A stretch of 64,000 nt of DNA from Thalassospira tepidiphila MCCC 1A03514 (GTDB lineage Bacteria; Pseudomonadota; Alphaproteobacteria; Rhodospirillales; Thalassospiraceae): NCBI RefSeq assembly GCF_001662875.1, contig NZ_JPVZ01000003.1, forward strand, positions 496,001-560,000, read 5' to 3'. A program made the position numbers and the translations under genes. Shown one piece after another: positions 17,393 to 25,360 of this stretch. Positions within the stretch are counted from its first letter, which is position 1. Each line of letters begins with the position of its first letter. The notes beneath the pieces are model-generated. The model was not told the origin of the DNA and did no database searches. It saw nothing but the letters and a program-made list of their open reading frames with translations.

Positions 17393-18424
17393 TTACATCG
17401 CGCTTTCAACACGTGCTGCAACATCCGCAGGCACCCACGCTTTCCAGACATCCGGCTTGGATTTCAGGAAATACATGGCCGCCCCATCAGGCTTTTCGTT
17501 GTTTTCCTGCATATAGGCCAGCATTTCCGAGACCAGCGCGTTGCTGGTTTCGTAGTTGGTCAGGAAGGTGATCAGGGTTGGTGCGGCGGCTTTGAAGTCG
17601 TTATTCACACCAATTGTGATCGTGCTTTGCGGGTAGGCGGTTGCCTTGGTCGGGTTTTCTTCTGTTTTTAGCGCGTCAAAGATCGACTTGTCATAAGCCG
17701 GTTCTTCAAGACGCGTGCTGTTATAAAGGCCCATCACCCAGGTTGGGCCCCAATAGTAATAAAGGGCCGGTTTACCGCGCTTATGCGCCGATGCGATGGC
17801 AGCCGAAAGGGCCGCACCGGTGCCCGGGCGGAAGTTGGTGAAGCTGTCATTAAGGTCATAGGCACCAAGTTTGGCCGAATTGACCTTTTCACAGACCCAG
17901 CCCGACGGGCAGTTATAAAAGCGGCCCTTGCCGGGTTCTTCGGGGTCTTCAAACAGTTCGGTGTATTTCGCCAGATCATCGACCGATTTCAGGTCAGGCG
18001 CCATCGGCTCAATCCCGCGATCTGCGTCGCCTTCGATGACGTAGGTCGGCACAAACCAGCCTTCGACGGCGTCATCGAAATTAACTCCGATCTGGCTGAC
18101 ATTGCCGGCTTCTTCGGCCTTGGTCCAGGCTTCGGCAACGTTGTCGCGCCAGATTTCCATGACGATATCAACATCGCCCTTGCCAGCCCCGGTCAAAAGC
18201 GGGATGACATCGCCGGGCAGGGCATCGGTCTGACAGCCATAGCCCTTTTCAATGATGAAGCGGGCAACGGCGTTATGGAAAAGCGCACTGTCGTAATTGA
18301 GACCGGCAAACATCACCGGTCGATCAATCTCGCATGTGGCATCTTGCGCGTTTGCGCTTGAATGAGAAGTAAATGCAAGGCCAGCGGCCAAAAGCATTGC
18401 GGCTCCGGTAGGCAGGGTTTTCAT
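17393..18424 (-). CDS. proX: Glycine betaine/proline ABC importer, periplasmic binding protein
   Basis: A 343-residue substrate-binding protein of the OpuAC family. It has a cleavable signal peptide (MKTLPTGAAMLLAAGLAF, cut probably after SANA at about residue 26). Mature-protein features are the MFAGLNYDSALFHNAVARFIIEKGYG start, WRDNVAEAW, and Trp-rich motifs (YYYWGPTWVMGLY) of the kind that make aromatic boxes around the quaternary ammonium group. It starts with AGAAGG just before the ATG. It is separated from proWV by an inverted gene and by its own terminator. A related choline or proline-betaine ligand is possible. Confidence 0.92.
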   Translation of the reverse strand: MKTLPTGAAMLLAAGLAFTSHSSANAQDATCEIDRPVMFAGLNYDSALFHNAVARFIIEKGYGCQTDALPGDVIPLLTGAGKGDVDIVMEIWRDNVAEAWTKAEEAGNVSQIGVNFDDAVEGWFVPTYVIEGDADRGIEPMAPDLKSVDDLAKYTELFEDPEEPGKGRFYNCPSGWVCEKVNSAKLGAYDLNDSFTNFRPGTGAALSAAIASAHKRGKPALYYYWGPTWVMGLYNSTRLEEPAYDKSIFDALKTEENPTKATAYPQSTITIGVNNDFKAAAPTLITFLTNYETSNALVSEMLAYMQENNEKPDGAAMYFLKSKPDVWKAWVPADVAARVESAM

Positions 18425-18791
18425 CCTTCTGTCCCTTCGTGGTTGCGGTCCGGAATCGCATCAAATGCATGGTCGGTGCGGGAAGCCCGCAAAGATTGGG
18501 ATCCGGTGTGATCCTGAACTTCAAATTGACCGTGCCCCTGATACAGGTGCGGCAATTCTAGACGTGTGGTTAGAATGCGCGCAACCCCCGGTGTCGATTA
18601 TAACGCCGACGTGATGGGTGTTTCCGTGCTGATATCATTGCAGAATGCTCCTGACAGGGATGGCAGGAGATGTCAGGTAATGTGATTTACGGTAGTGGGC
18701 GCGATTGGTTTAACTCTGCCCGTGAATTTATCGGACTTTGCCGTTATGTTGGGCAAACCAACCAATCGGGCACAGATAATCGGGGGCCGTC
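18425..18791. other. 367-bp divergent intergenic region between proX and the exonuclease gene
   Basis: No gene is supported here. On the minus strand a perfect -10 hexamer TATAAT lies at 18602-18597, without a good -35 box, and could be the proX promoter. If so, the transcript would have a leader of about 165 bases with two small hairpins: GGATC/GATCC near 18500-18518 and GCGGG/CCCGC at 18478-18490. A further inverted repeat CCTGACA...TGTCAGG at 18650-18677 is a possible operator. Confidence 0.4.
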
Positions 18792-19625
18792 ATGATGCAT
18801 ACCAACCTGTTCGTTTTTGATATCGAAACCGTGCCCGATATTGATGTTCTGCCGCAGCTGACCGGGGAAACCGCGCCGGATCCTGAAGCCGGGCGCAAGA
18901 TGCTGGAAGACTATCATCTTGAAATCACCAGTGGCCGCAATGGCTTCCCGCGCCAGCCGTTTCACAAGGTGGTGGCGATCAGCTTCCTGCGCGCGACCAT
19001 TCAACGTGATGGCGATACCGAAATGTACGAGATCGAAGAATTGCGATCCGGCGGCGAATTGACATCCGAGGAAAAGGACCTTGTGAACGGGTTCTTTGCC
19101 TATTGCGGCAAGCTTTATCCGCGTTTGGTCAGTTTCAACGGTCGTGGCTTTGATCTGCCGGTGTTGAAATACCGCGCGATGAAACATGGCGTTTCGGCCC
19201 GCTGGTTGCATCAGGCGTCCAACAAGTGGGAAAACTATACCGCGCGCTATGCACCGCATTGGCATTGCGATCTGGCGGAAGTTCTATCCGATTATGGTGC
19301 ATCGGCCCGGACCAAGATGAACGAGGTTTGCGCCGCCCTTGATCTGCCGGGCAAGACCGGGGTCGATGGCAGCAAGGTTTCGGACATGTATGACAATGGC
19401 GAGATTGATGGCATTCGTCGCTATTGCGAGACCGATGTTTTGAATACCTATTTGCTGTATCTGCGTCATGCGCTTCATACCGGGATGACCGATCATGATG
19501 GCTATAACCATGCGATCAATCTGACCGTTGGCTGGCTTGAAGAACGGGCAGGGGACATTCCCGCCTATCAGGAATTCCTTAATGCCTGGAAGCAATCGAG
19601 TGGCGGGTCGTTTAACGTTCTTTGA
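18792..19625 (+). CDS. Predicted 3'-5' exonuclease, PolB-like DnaQ fold
   Basis: A 277-residue protein of the group of stand-alone exonucleases related to the proofreading domain of DNA polymerase II (DNA_pol_B_exo2). The DEDD residues are visible: Asp10 and Glu12 in FVFDIETVPD, an Asp in VSFNGRGFDLPVL, and the last Asp in RYCETDVLNTYLLYLR (DEDDy-like Tyr nearby). Family members degrade single strands from the 3' end in vitro. The start is the first of two Met codons; GGGGG lies a few bases upstream. It stands alone between proX and the iron transport genes. Confidence 0.87.
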   Translation: MMHTNLFVFDIETVPDIDVLPQLTGETAPDPEAGRKMLEDYHLEITSGRNGFPRQPFHKVVAISFLRATIQRDGDTEMYEIEELRSGGELTSEEKDLVNGFFAYCGKLYPRLVSFNGRGFDLPVLKYRAMKHGVSARWLHQASNKWENYTARYAPHWHCDLAEVLSDYGASARTKMNEVCAALDLPGKTGVDGSKVSDMYDNGEIDGIRRYCETDVLNTYLLYLRHALHTGMTDHDGYNHAINLTVGWLEERAGDIPAYQEFLNAWKQSSGGSFNVL

Positions 19626-19651
19626 TACGGCCCGACGTTGTGCCCAGGCAT

Positions 19652-19669
19652 GACTTCAGAAGTGAAGTC
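19652..19669 (+). terminator. Short hairpin after the exonuclease gene
   Basis: GACTTCA and TGAAGTC pair around GAAG, 26 bases after the stop. The following bases (CCGTCACATTTTG) are only moderately T-rich, so this is a weak terminator or possibly an operator for the iron genes downstream. Confidence 0.35.
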
Positions 19670-19730
19670 CGTCACATTTTGACACCCTGTCTTGCAAATT
19701 TGTGTTGAATTAAATGCGAGTTGATCTTAA

Positions 19731-19757
19731 TTGCATTGAATGTGCAAGTGAGTTGCA
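19731..19757. promoter_or_regulatory. Overlapping palindromes resembling alphaproteobacterial Fur/Mur boxes
   Basis: TTGCA-N7-TGCAA at 19731-19747 shares its right arm with TGCAA-N5-TTGCA at 19743-19757, so two dyads overlap. A third related half (TTGCAAA) is at 19692. They sit about 65-90 bases before the first fbpA-like gene, where a repressor could block transcription. The TGCAA/TTGCA arms resemble Fur/Mur-type sites of alphaproteobacteria. The regulator identity is inferred. Confidence 0.45.
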
Positions 19758-19820
19758 ACGTCAGTACGTTTCAACGCGTACCCAAATTCAACAGGGTCAA
19801 ACTCAACAGGGATCGTTCAA

Positions 19821-20837
19821 ATGGATATCAAGAAACTCGTCGGTGGTGCGGTATTTGGCGCAACAGCGATGGCTGCGACAACCGCGATGGCACAGGAAGT
19901 TAATGTCTATTCCCTGCGTCAGGAATTTCTGGTCGAGCCGCTTTTTGAGAAGTTCACCGCTGAAACCGGCATCGACGTCAATGTGATCTTTGCTGAAAAA
20001 GGTCTGGTCGAACGTATCAAGCAGGAAGGCGCGAACAGCCCGGCCGATATCCTGATGACCGTCGATATCAGCCGTATCCAGCAGGCAGTTGACGCCGACG
20101 TGACTGAGGCCGTTTCGAATGACACCCTTGATGCCAATATTCCGGCCCACCTGCGCGACCCGGAAGGTCATTGGTTTGCTCTGACCCAGCGTGGTCGCGC
20201 GATCTATGCCTCCAAGGAGCGCGTGGCAGAAGGCGAGATCACGTCTTACGAAGACCTTGCCGACCCGAAATGGGAAGGGCGCATTTGCACCCGTTCCGGC
20301 ACGCACGTTTATAACGTGGCGCTGTTTGCTTCGATGATCGCTGTTCATGGCGAGGAAAAAGCCAAGGAATGGCTGCAAGGTCTTAAAAACAATCTGGCGC
20401 GCAAGCCGCAAGGCAATGACCGCGCACAGGTCAAGGCGATCAAGGAAGGCGTTTGCGATCTTTCGATCGGCAACACCTATTACTACGGCAAGATGCTCGA
20501 TAACGAAGAACAGCGTCCTTGGGCAGAGGCCGTCAACCTTATCTTCCCGAACCAGGATGGTCGTGGCATGTCGATGAACATTTCGGGCATGAGCCTGATC
20601 GCCGATGCGCCGAACCGCGAAAACGCCATCAAGCTGATGGAATTCCTGGCCGGTGATGTTGCGCAGGGCATCTATGCTGAGGTCAATTACGAATATCCGG
20701 TCAAACCGGGTGTCGAGTGGGCCGAAAATGTGAAGTCCTGGGGCACGTTCAAGGCCGATGAAGTATCGTTGGCCGAGATTGCCCGCCTGAGCCCGGATGC
20801 GATCAAGATGGTCGATGAGATCGGTTATAACGAATAG
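19821..20837 (+). CDS. Fe(3+) ABC transporter periplasmic binding protein, first copy
   Basis: A 338-residue FbpA/FutA-type protein of the type 2 periplasmic binding fold. A signal peptide ends at TAMA (about residue 24), and the mature protein begins QEVNVYSLRQEFL. Tyr220-Tyr222 in GNTYYYGKML is the tandem tyrosine motif that coordinates ferric iron. RPxGNDRAQVKAIKEGVCD and the C-terminal YPVKPGVEWAENVKSWG fit the family. The ribosome site is the second of two direct repeats (TCAACAGGG at 19788 and 19803). It is followed by a strong terminator, so it can be made at a higher level than the downstream copy. Likely iron-regulated. Confidence 0.88.
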   Translation: MDIKKLVGGAVFGATAMAATTAMAQEVNVYSLRQEFLVEPLFEKFTAETGIDVNVIFAEKGLVERIKQEGANSPADILMTVDISRIQQAVDADVTEAVSNDTLDANIPAHLRDPEGHWFALTQRGRAIYASKERVAEGEITSYEDLADPKWEGRICTRSGTHVYNVALFASMIAVHGEEKAKEWLQGLKNNLARKPQGNDRAQVKAIKEGVCDLSIGNTYYYGKMLDNEEQRPWAEAVNLIFPNQDGRGMSMNISGMSLIADAPNRENAIKLMEFLAGDVAQGIYAEVNYEYPVKPGVEWAENVKSWGTFKADEVSLAEIARLSPDAIKMVDEIGYNE

Positions 20838-20867
20838 TCAAACCGACTGAGTTTGATGAGCTTTTTG

Positions 20868-20897
20868 AAAGGGGTGGTGTAATGCCACCCCTTTTTT
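20868..20897 (+). terminator. Intrinsic terminator between the two fbpA-like genes
   Basis: AAAGGGGTGG pairs with CCACCCCTTT around an 8-base loop, followed by T residues. It separates expression of the two tandem paralogues. Confidence 0.85.
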
Positions 20898-21073
20898 CAG
20901 TTTCGGCATGCGGTCACAGGCCGGATGCGGTCGCGCATTCGTGACTTCGGGTATGGCTCTTATGTGGTTTTCTTGCTTGCAAAAGGCGGGGCGGGCCCTT
21001 TAATTTCGGCCACAGCAAATACAAATCATTCCTAATTGCTGTGCGACCTGCAGCTGATCCAAACGAGGCATTT

Positions 21074-22099
21074 ATGATTTCTCTGCGCAAAACCGTTCTT
21101 GGTCTTGTTGTTTCCGCGATGGGGTTGTCCGTGTATCCCGCCGCCCATGCCGCAGAGGAAGTTAATGTCTATTCGCTCCGACAGCCCTTTCTGATCGAAC
21201 CGATGTTCAAACGCTTTACCGAGGAAACCGGTATTCGCGTCAATACGCTTTTCTCGCAAAGTGGACTGGTGGAGCGCATCAAGCACGAAGGGCGCAATAC
21301 CCCGGCCGATCTACTTTTGACCGTTGATATCGGCCGCATTCAGGATGCAGTCGATGCCGATATCGCCCAACCGATCGAAAGTGCCGTTCTGGATGCGAAT
21401 ATCCCTGATCAGTTCCGTGATGAAGACAAGCTTTGGGTGGGGATGACGACCCGTGCACGCGTGCTTTATACCTCGCTTGATCGGGTGGAGCCGGACGCCA
21501 TCACGACCTATGAAGAGCTTGCTGATCCGAAATGGAAGGGGCGCATTTGTGTGCGTTCCGGCATGCATGTTTATAACATCGCCCTGATCGCCTCGATGAT
21601 TGCCCATCATGGCGAAGACGAAACCAAAACCTGGCTGACCGGCCTTAAGGACAATCTGGCCCGCAAGCCGCAGGGTGCCGATACCGATCAGATCGAGGCA
21701 GTGTCGCAGGGCGTCTGTGACGTAGCGATTGGCAATTCCTATTATTACGGCAAGATGCTTGATGACCCGAACAAGGCCGATGCCGCCAAACAGGTCCGCA
21801 TCGTTTTCCCCAATCAGGGCGATCGTGGCACGCATGTCAATATTTCGGGTGTGGCGCTGATGAAGTATGCGCCGAACAAGGAAAATGCCATCAAGCTGGT
21901 GGAATTCCTGTCTGGTGCCGAAGCCCAGCATATGTATGCCGATATCAATTTTGAATATCCGGTCAAACCGGGCGTTGCCTGGTCTGAACAGGTTCGGGCT
22001 TGGGGCACTTTTGTCCATGATGATTTGCCGCTTAATGCGGTTGCGGCCAATCGTGGTGCAGCAATTCGTCTGATTGATGAGGTCGGCTTTAACGAGTAG
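21074..22099 (+). CDS. Fe(3+) ABC transporter periplasmic binding protein, second copy
   Basis: A 341-residue paralogue of the preceding protein with the same layout: signal peptide ending AHA (about residue 27), EVNVYSLRQPFLIEPMF, Tyr223-Tyr225 in GNSYYYGKML, and YPVKPGVAWSEQVRAWG. I chose the ATG at 21074, with GAGG upstream, over a GTG 33 bases earlier because it places the signal peptide at the very N-terminus. The two copies are clearly diverged, so this is an old duplication. This copy is 81 bp ahead of the permease gene and probably co-transcribed with it. A slightly different ligand or affinity is possible. Confidence 0.88.
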   Translation: MISLRKTVLGLVVSAMGLSVYPAAHAAEEVNVYSLRQPFLIEPMFKRFTEETGIRVNTLFSQSGLVERIKHEGRNTPADLLLTVDIGRIQDAVDADIAQPIESAVLDANIPDQFRDEDKLWVGMTTRARVLYTSLDRVEPDAITTYEELADPKWKGRICVRSGMHVYNIALIASMIAHHGEDETKTWLTGLKDNLARKPQGADTDQIEAVSQGVCDVAIGNSYYYGKMLDDPNKADAAKQVRIVFPNQGDRGTHVNISGVALMKYAPNKENAIKLVEFLSGAEAQHMYADINFEYPVKPGVAWSEQVRAWGTFVHDDLPLNAVAANRGAAIRLIDEVGFNE

Positions 22100-22180
22100 A
22101 CCGTACGTCGATAGAGGGATATGAAGACCGCCCAACAGAACCGTTCGGAGTAGTCCGCGGCGAATGAAACGGAAACAGCC

Positions 22181-23941
22181 TTGAACAACGCTTGTCAGAC
22201 GCAAAAGGAAGACGACATTCGGCCGAGCGCCATGGCGGAAACCTTTGATCCGATGCGCACGCCGACTGGACGTCGGGCGATGCTGTGGTTGCCGCGTGGC
22301 CAATCGGCAGCTTGGCTGATTGGGGCGTTTATCGTGGCGGCAATGGTTGCGGCACCGGTTGTAGCCGTCGCCTGGATTGCCCTGTTTCCGACCGAAAATA
22401 TCTGGCCGCATCTGGCATCCACCATGTTGCCAAGGTACCTTAAGAATACCGGTATCCTGATGCTTGGCGTCGGTATTGGTGTGACTCTGATCGGTGTTGC
22501 ATCCGCATGGATTGTGACCATGTGCCGAATTCCGGGAAAGCGGTTCTTTGAATGGGCGATGTTGCTGCCGATGGCGGTTCCGGCCTATATCGTGGCCTAT
22601 GTTTATACCGATCTTCTGGAATATGCCGGACCGTTACAGGGCTTCTTGCGGGACTTGTTTGGTTGGCAATCGGCGGCCGATTACTGGTTTCCTGATATTC
22701 GCACCAAGGGTGGTGCGATCATGGTGCTCAGCCTGACACTTTATCCCTATGTTTACATGCTGGCGCGTGCGGCGTTCTTGTCGCAATCCATCTGTGCGAT
22801 TGAGGCGGCCCGTATCCTTGGTCGGAGTGCCTGGAGTTCGTTTCTTACGGTCGCGTTGCCGTTGGCGCGACCGGCAATCGTTGTTGGCGTTGTGATTGCG
22901 TTGATGGAAACGCTCAATGACTTTGGCACGATTGATTTCTTTGCCGTGCATACCCTGACAGCCGGTATTTTTAACGTCTGGCTTGGTATGGGAAATGCCG
23001 GTGGCGCTGCGCAGATTGCCCTGACCATGCTGGCTGTCGTGATCGCATTGATGGTGATCGAACGTTATTCACGTCGCCGCCAGCGTTTTCATGACACCAC
23101 CAGCCGGTTTCAGGAACTGCCCGGCTATGAACTGAGCCCGCTTGCCAAGGCCGGGGCATTGGCGATTTGTATCCTGCCGATTGTGCTGGGCTTTGTCGTG
23201 CCGTCGCTGGTGCTGATTTATTATTCCATTGGTTATTTTGATCAAAGCTGGACGTCAGATTTCTTTGAATTCGCCGGTAACAGCCTTTTGGTATCCGGGC
23301 TCGCGACGCTTGTTGCCGTCGGTTGTGCGATATTCATGGCTTATGCGCTGCGCCTGTTCCCGCAACCGCTTTTGAAATTCTGTGTCCGTCTGTCATCGGT
23401 CGGCTATGCCGTCCCGGGCGCGGTTTTGGCCATCGGGGTTTTGATCCCGTTTGCGCGGTTTGACAACGCGTTGGACGCGGTGATGCGCGATACCTTCGGC
23501 ATATCAACTGGGTTGCTGCTAAGCGGGACTGTATTTGCATTGGTCTTTGCCTATGCAGTGCGGTTCATGGCGGTATCCTATGGCTCAATTGAAGCTGCCC
23601 TTGGCAAGGTTCGACCAAGCATGGATGACGCGGCACGTACCTTGGGTGAAAGCCCTTGGGGAACGCTGAAACGCATTCACTTTCCGATGGTGCGTGGTGG
23701 CATTTTGGCGGCGTCGGTGCTGGTCTTTGTCGATGGCATGAAGGAACTGCCGGCAACGCTTATTTTGCGTCCGTTCAATTTTGATACACTGGCCACCCAT
23801 GTCTATCAGTTCGCCAAGGATGAAATGATTGAACATGCAGCCCTTGGGGCGCTGACCATTGTGCTTGTTGGTGTGGTGCCGGTGATTATGCTGAGCCGTG
23901 CAATTTCAAAATCCCGTCCGGGGCATAGCGGACAATCCTGA
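22181..23941 (+). CDS. Fe(3+) ABC transporter permease (two fused membrane halves)
   Basis: A 586-residue FbpB/FutB-type permease with about twelve hydrophobic helices in two homologous halves. Each has an EAA-type loop: EAARILGRSAWSSFLTVALPLARPAIVVG in the first, and DDAARTLGESPWGTLKRIHFPMVRGGIL in the second, read from their conserved Gly. The start is uncertain: TTG at 22181 has GGAAA 6 bases upstream, while an ATG at 22232 would give a protein 17 residues shorter with no good ribosome site. It works with the binding proteins upstream. No ATPase gene (fbpC) is next to it. Its TGA overlaps an ATG that opens the moeA reading frame. Confidence 0.87.
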   Translation: MNNACQTQKEDDIRPSAMAETFDPMRTPTGRRAMLWLPRGQSAAWLIGAFIVAAMVAAPVVAVAWIALFPTENIWPHLASTMLPRYLKNTGILMLGVGIGVTLIGVASAWIVTMCRIPGKRFFEWAMLLPMAVPAYIVAYVYTDLLEYAGPLQGFLRDLFGWQSAADYWFPDIRTKGGAIMVLSLTLYPYVYMLARAAFLSQSICAIEAARILGRSAWSSFLTVALPLARPAIVVGVVIALMETLNDFGTIDFFAVHTLTAGIFNVWLGMGNAGGAAQIALTMLAVVIALMVIERYSRRRQRFHDTTSRFQELPGYELSPLAKAGALAICILPIVLGFVVPSLVLIYYSIGYFDQSWTSDFFEFAGNSLLVSGLATLVAVGCAIFMAYALRLFPQPLLKFCVRLSSVGYAVPGAVLAIGVLIPFARFDNALDAVMRDTFGISTGLLLSGTVFALVFAYAVRFMAVSYGSIEAALGKVRPSMDDAARTLGESPWGTLKRIHFPMVRGGILAASVLVFVDGMKELPATLILRPFNFDTLATHVYQFAKDEMIEHAALGALTIVLVGVVPVIMLSRAISKSRPGHSGQS

Positions 23942-24021
23942 TGCGTCCCGCCGATGATCGGGATATCCTGATTACGGATGGGAATACAAAACAAGACCAA
24001 GGGCGGCAGGAAACTTTCGGA

Positions 24022-25275
24022 ATGCAAACAATCAAACCGGGACTGACAACACTTTCCGACGCGCTCGACATTGCTTTTGCCGAAGTGCCGGTGATGACGC
24101 CATCCGAAGAACGCCCGATCAGTGATTGTTACGGTGCGATTTTGCGCAAGGACCTCGTTGCGCAGGTTTCCGTGCCGTCGGTGGATAACTCCGCCATGGA
24201 TGGCTACGCCCTTCGCCATGCCGATCTGGCGGCAATAGACGGTCCGGTTTCGGTGGTCGGGGCATCCTTGGCAGGCCATCCTTACAACGGAACACTGCCA
24301 AAGGGCTCCGCGATCCGTATTGCAACCGGGGCTGCGATCCCCGATGGCGCGGATTGCGTGATCATTCAGGAGAATGTCAAAGCCAATGCCGATGAAACCA
24401 TCATTGAAATTGATGCCGACGTGATTGCACACACCAGCGTGCATCAAAACATCCGCTGGCTGGGCGAAGACATCAAAACCGGTGATACAGTTTTGAAGGC
24501 AAGCACGATCCTGCGCCCACAGGATATCGCAATCGCGGCCGGGCAGGGCTTTGGCAGCTTGTCGGTTGCACAGCCCCTTAAAGTTGCTGTCTTCTCCACC
24601 GGCGACGAACTGGCCAAACCAGGTGATCCTTTGCCGCCGGGGGGCATTTATGATTCCAACCGTTTTGCAATGATCGGAATGTTGCGGTCCATCGGTTGCG
24701 AGGTCACCGATCTTGGGTTGCTGGCTGATAATTTTGAAGTGTTGCAAAACGCGTTGGCGAACGCGGCAAAGTCGCATGACGTGATTATGACATCTGGCGG
24801 TGTTTCGGTCGGCAAGGCCGATCTTCTGAAACCGGTTGTCGACAGCCTTGGTGAAATCACCGCCTGGAAGCTTGCGATCAAGCCCGGCAAGCCTTTGATG
24901 CGCGGCAAGATCGGCGATTGTCTGGTGATCGGGCTTCCGGGGAACCCGGTATCAGTCCTGGTCTCAGGGTTGCTCTATGTTTTGCCGTTGCTGCGTCATG
25001 CGATGGGTGCGGATCATTCCAAACTGGCGCCAACACGTATTCCGGTCCGTGCCGGGTTTGACTTCAAGCGTGGTACCGGACGCAGGGAATGGTTGCGCGC
25101 GCGTCTGGTGCAAAATGATGACGGCGAATTTGAAGCGATTGCTTTTTCTTCGACCAGTTCCGGGATGTTGTCATCAATGGTCTGGGCCGAAGGTCTGATT
25201 GAACTGCCGGAAAATTGCGGGCAGGTCTCCAAGGGAGATCAGATACTTTATTTGCCGCTGCAAGGCCTGCAGTGA
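24022..25275 (+). CDS. moeA: Molybdopterin molybdotransferase
   Basis: A 417-residue MoeA/gephyrin-type protein that inserts molybdate into adenylylated molybdopterin in cofactor synthesis. Signatures are VPSVDNSAMDGYAL near residue 50, RIATGAAIPDGADCVIIQE, FSTGDELAKPGDPLPPGGIYDSN, TSGGVSVGKADLL and LPGNPVSVLV. The open frame extends to an ATG at 23941 overlapping the permease stop, but the ATG at 24022 with AGGAAA upstream gives the N-terminus expected for MoeA (about 10 residues before LSDAL). The neighbouring iron permease is not a known functional partner. Confidence 0.9.
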   Translation: MQTIKPGLTTLSDALDIAFAEVPVMTPSEERPISDCYGAILRKDLVAQVSVPSVDNSAMDGYALRHADLAAIDGPVSVVGASLAGHPYNGTLPKGSAIRIATGAAIPDGADCVIIQENVKANADETIIEIDADVIAHTSVHQNIRWLGEDIKTGDTVLKASTILRPQDIAIAAGQGFGSLSVAQPLKVAVFSTGDELAKPGDPLPPGGIYDSNRFAMIGMLRSIGCEVTDLGLLADNFEVLQNALANAAKSHDVIMTSGGVSVGKADLLKPVVDSLGEITAWKLAIKPGKPLMRGKIGDCLVIGLPGNPVSVLVSGLLYVLPLLRHAMGADHSKLAPTRIPVRAGFDFKRGTGRREWLRARLVQNDDGEFEAIAFSSTSSGMLSSMVWAEGLIELPENCGQVSKGDQILYLPLQGLQ

Positions 25276-25360
25276 CTTCATCAAAAATGATCCACATCAT
25301 TGCAAACGAACATGGTTTGCCGGACTGTTGGATCGTTTCCAATCCGCGAAAGTGAATAGA

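Noticed and set aside
19821-22099. Tandem fbpA copies as an assembly duplication
   Set aside because: The two proteins differ throughout, have distinct signal peptides and different flanks, so the duplication is real and old.
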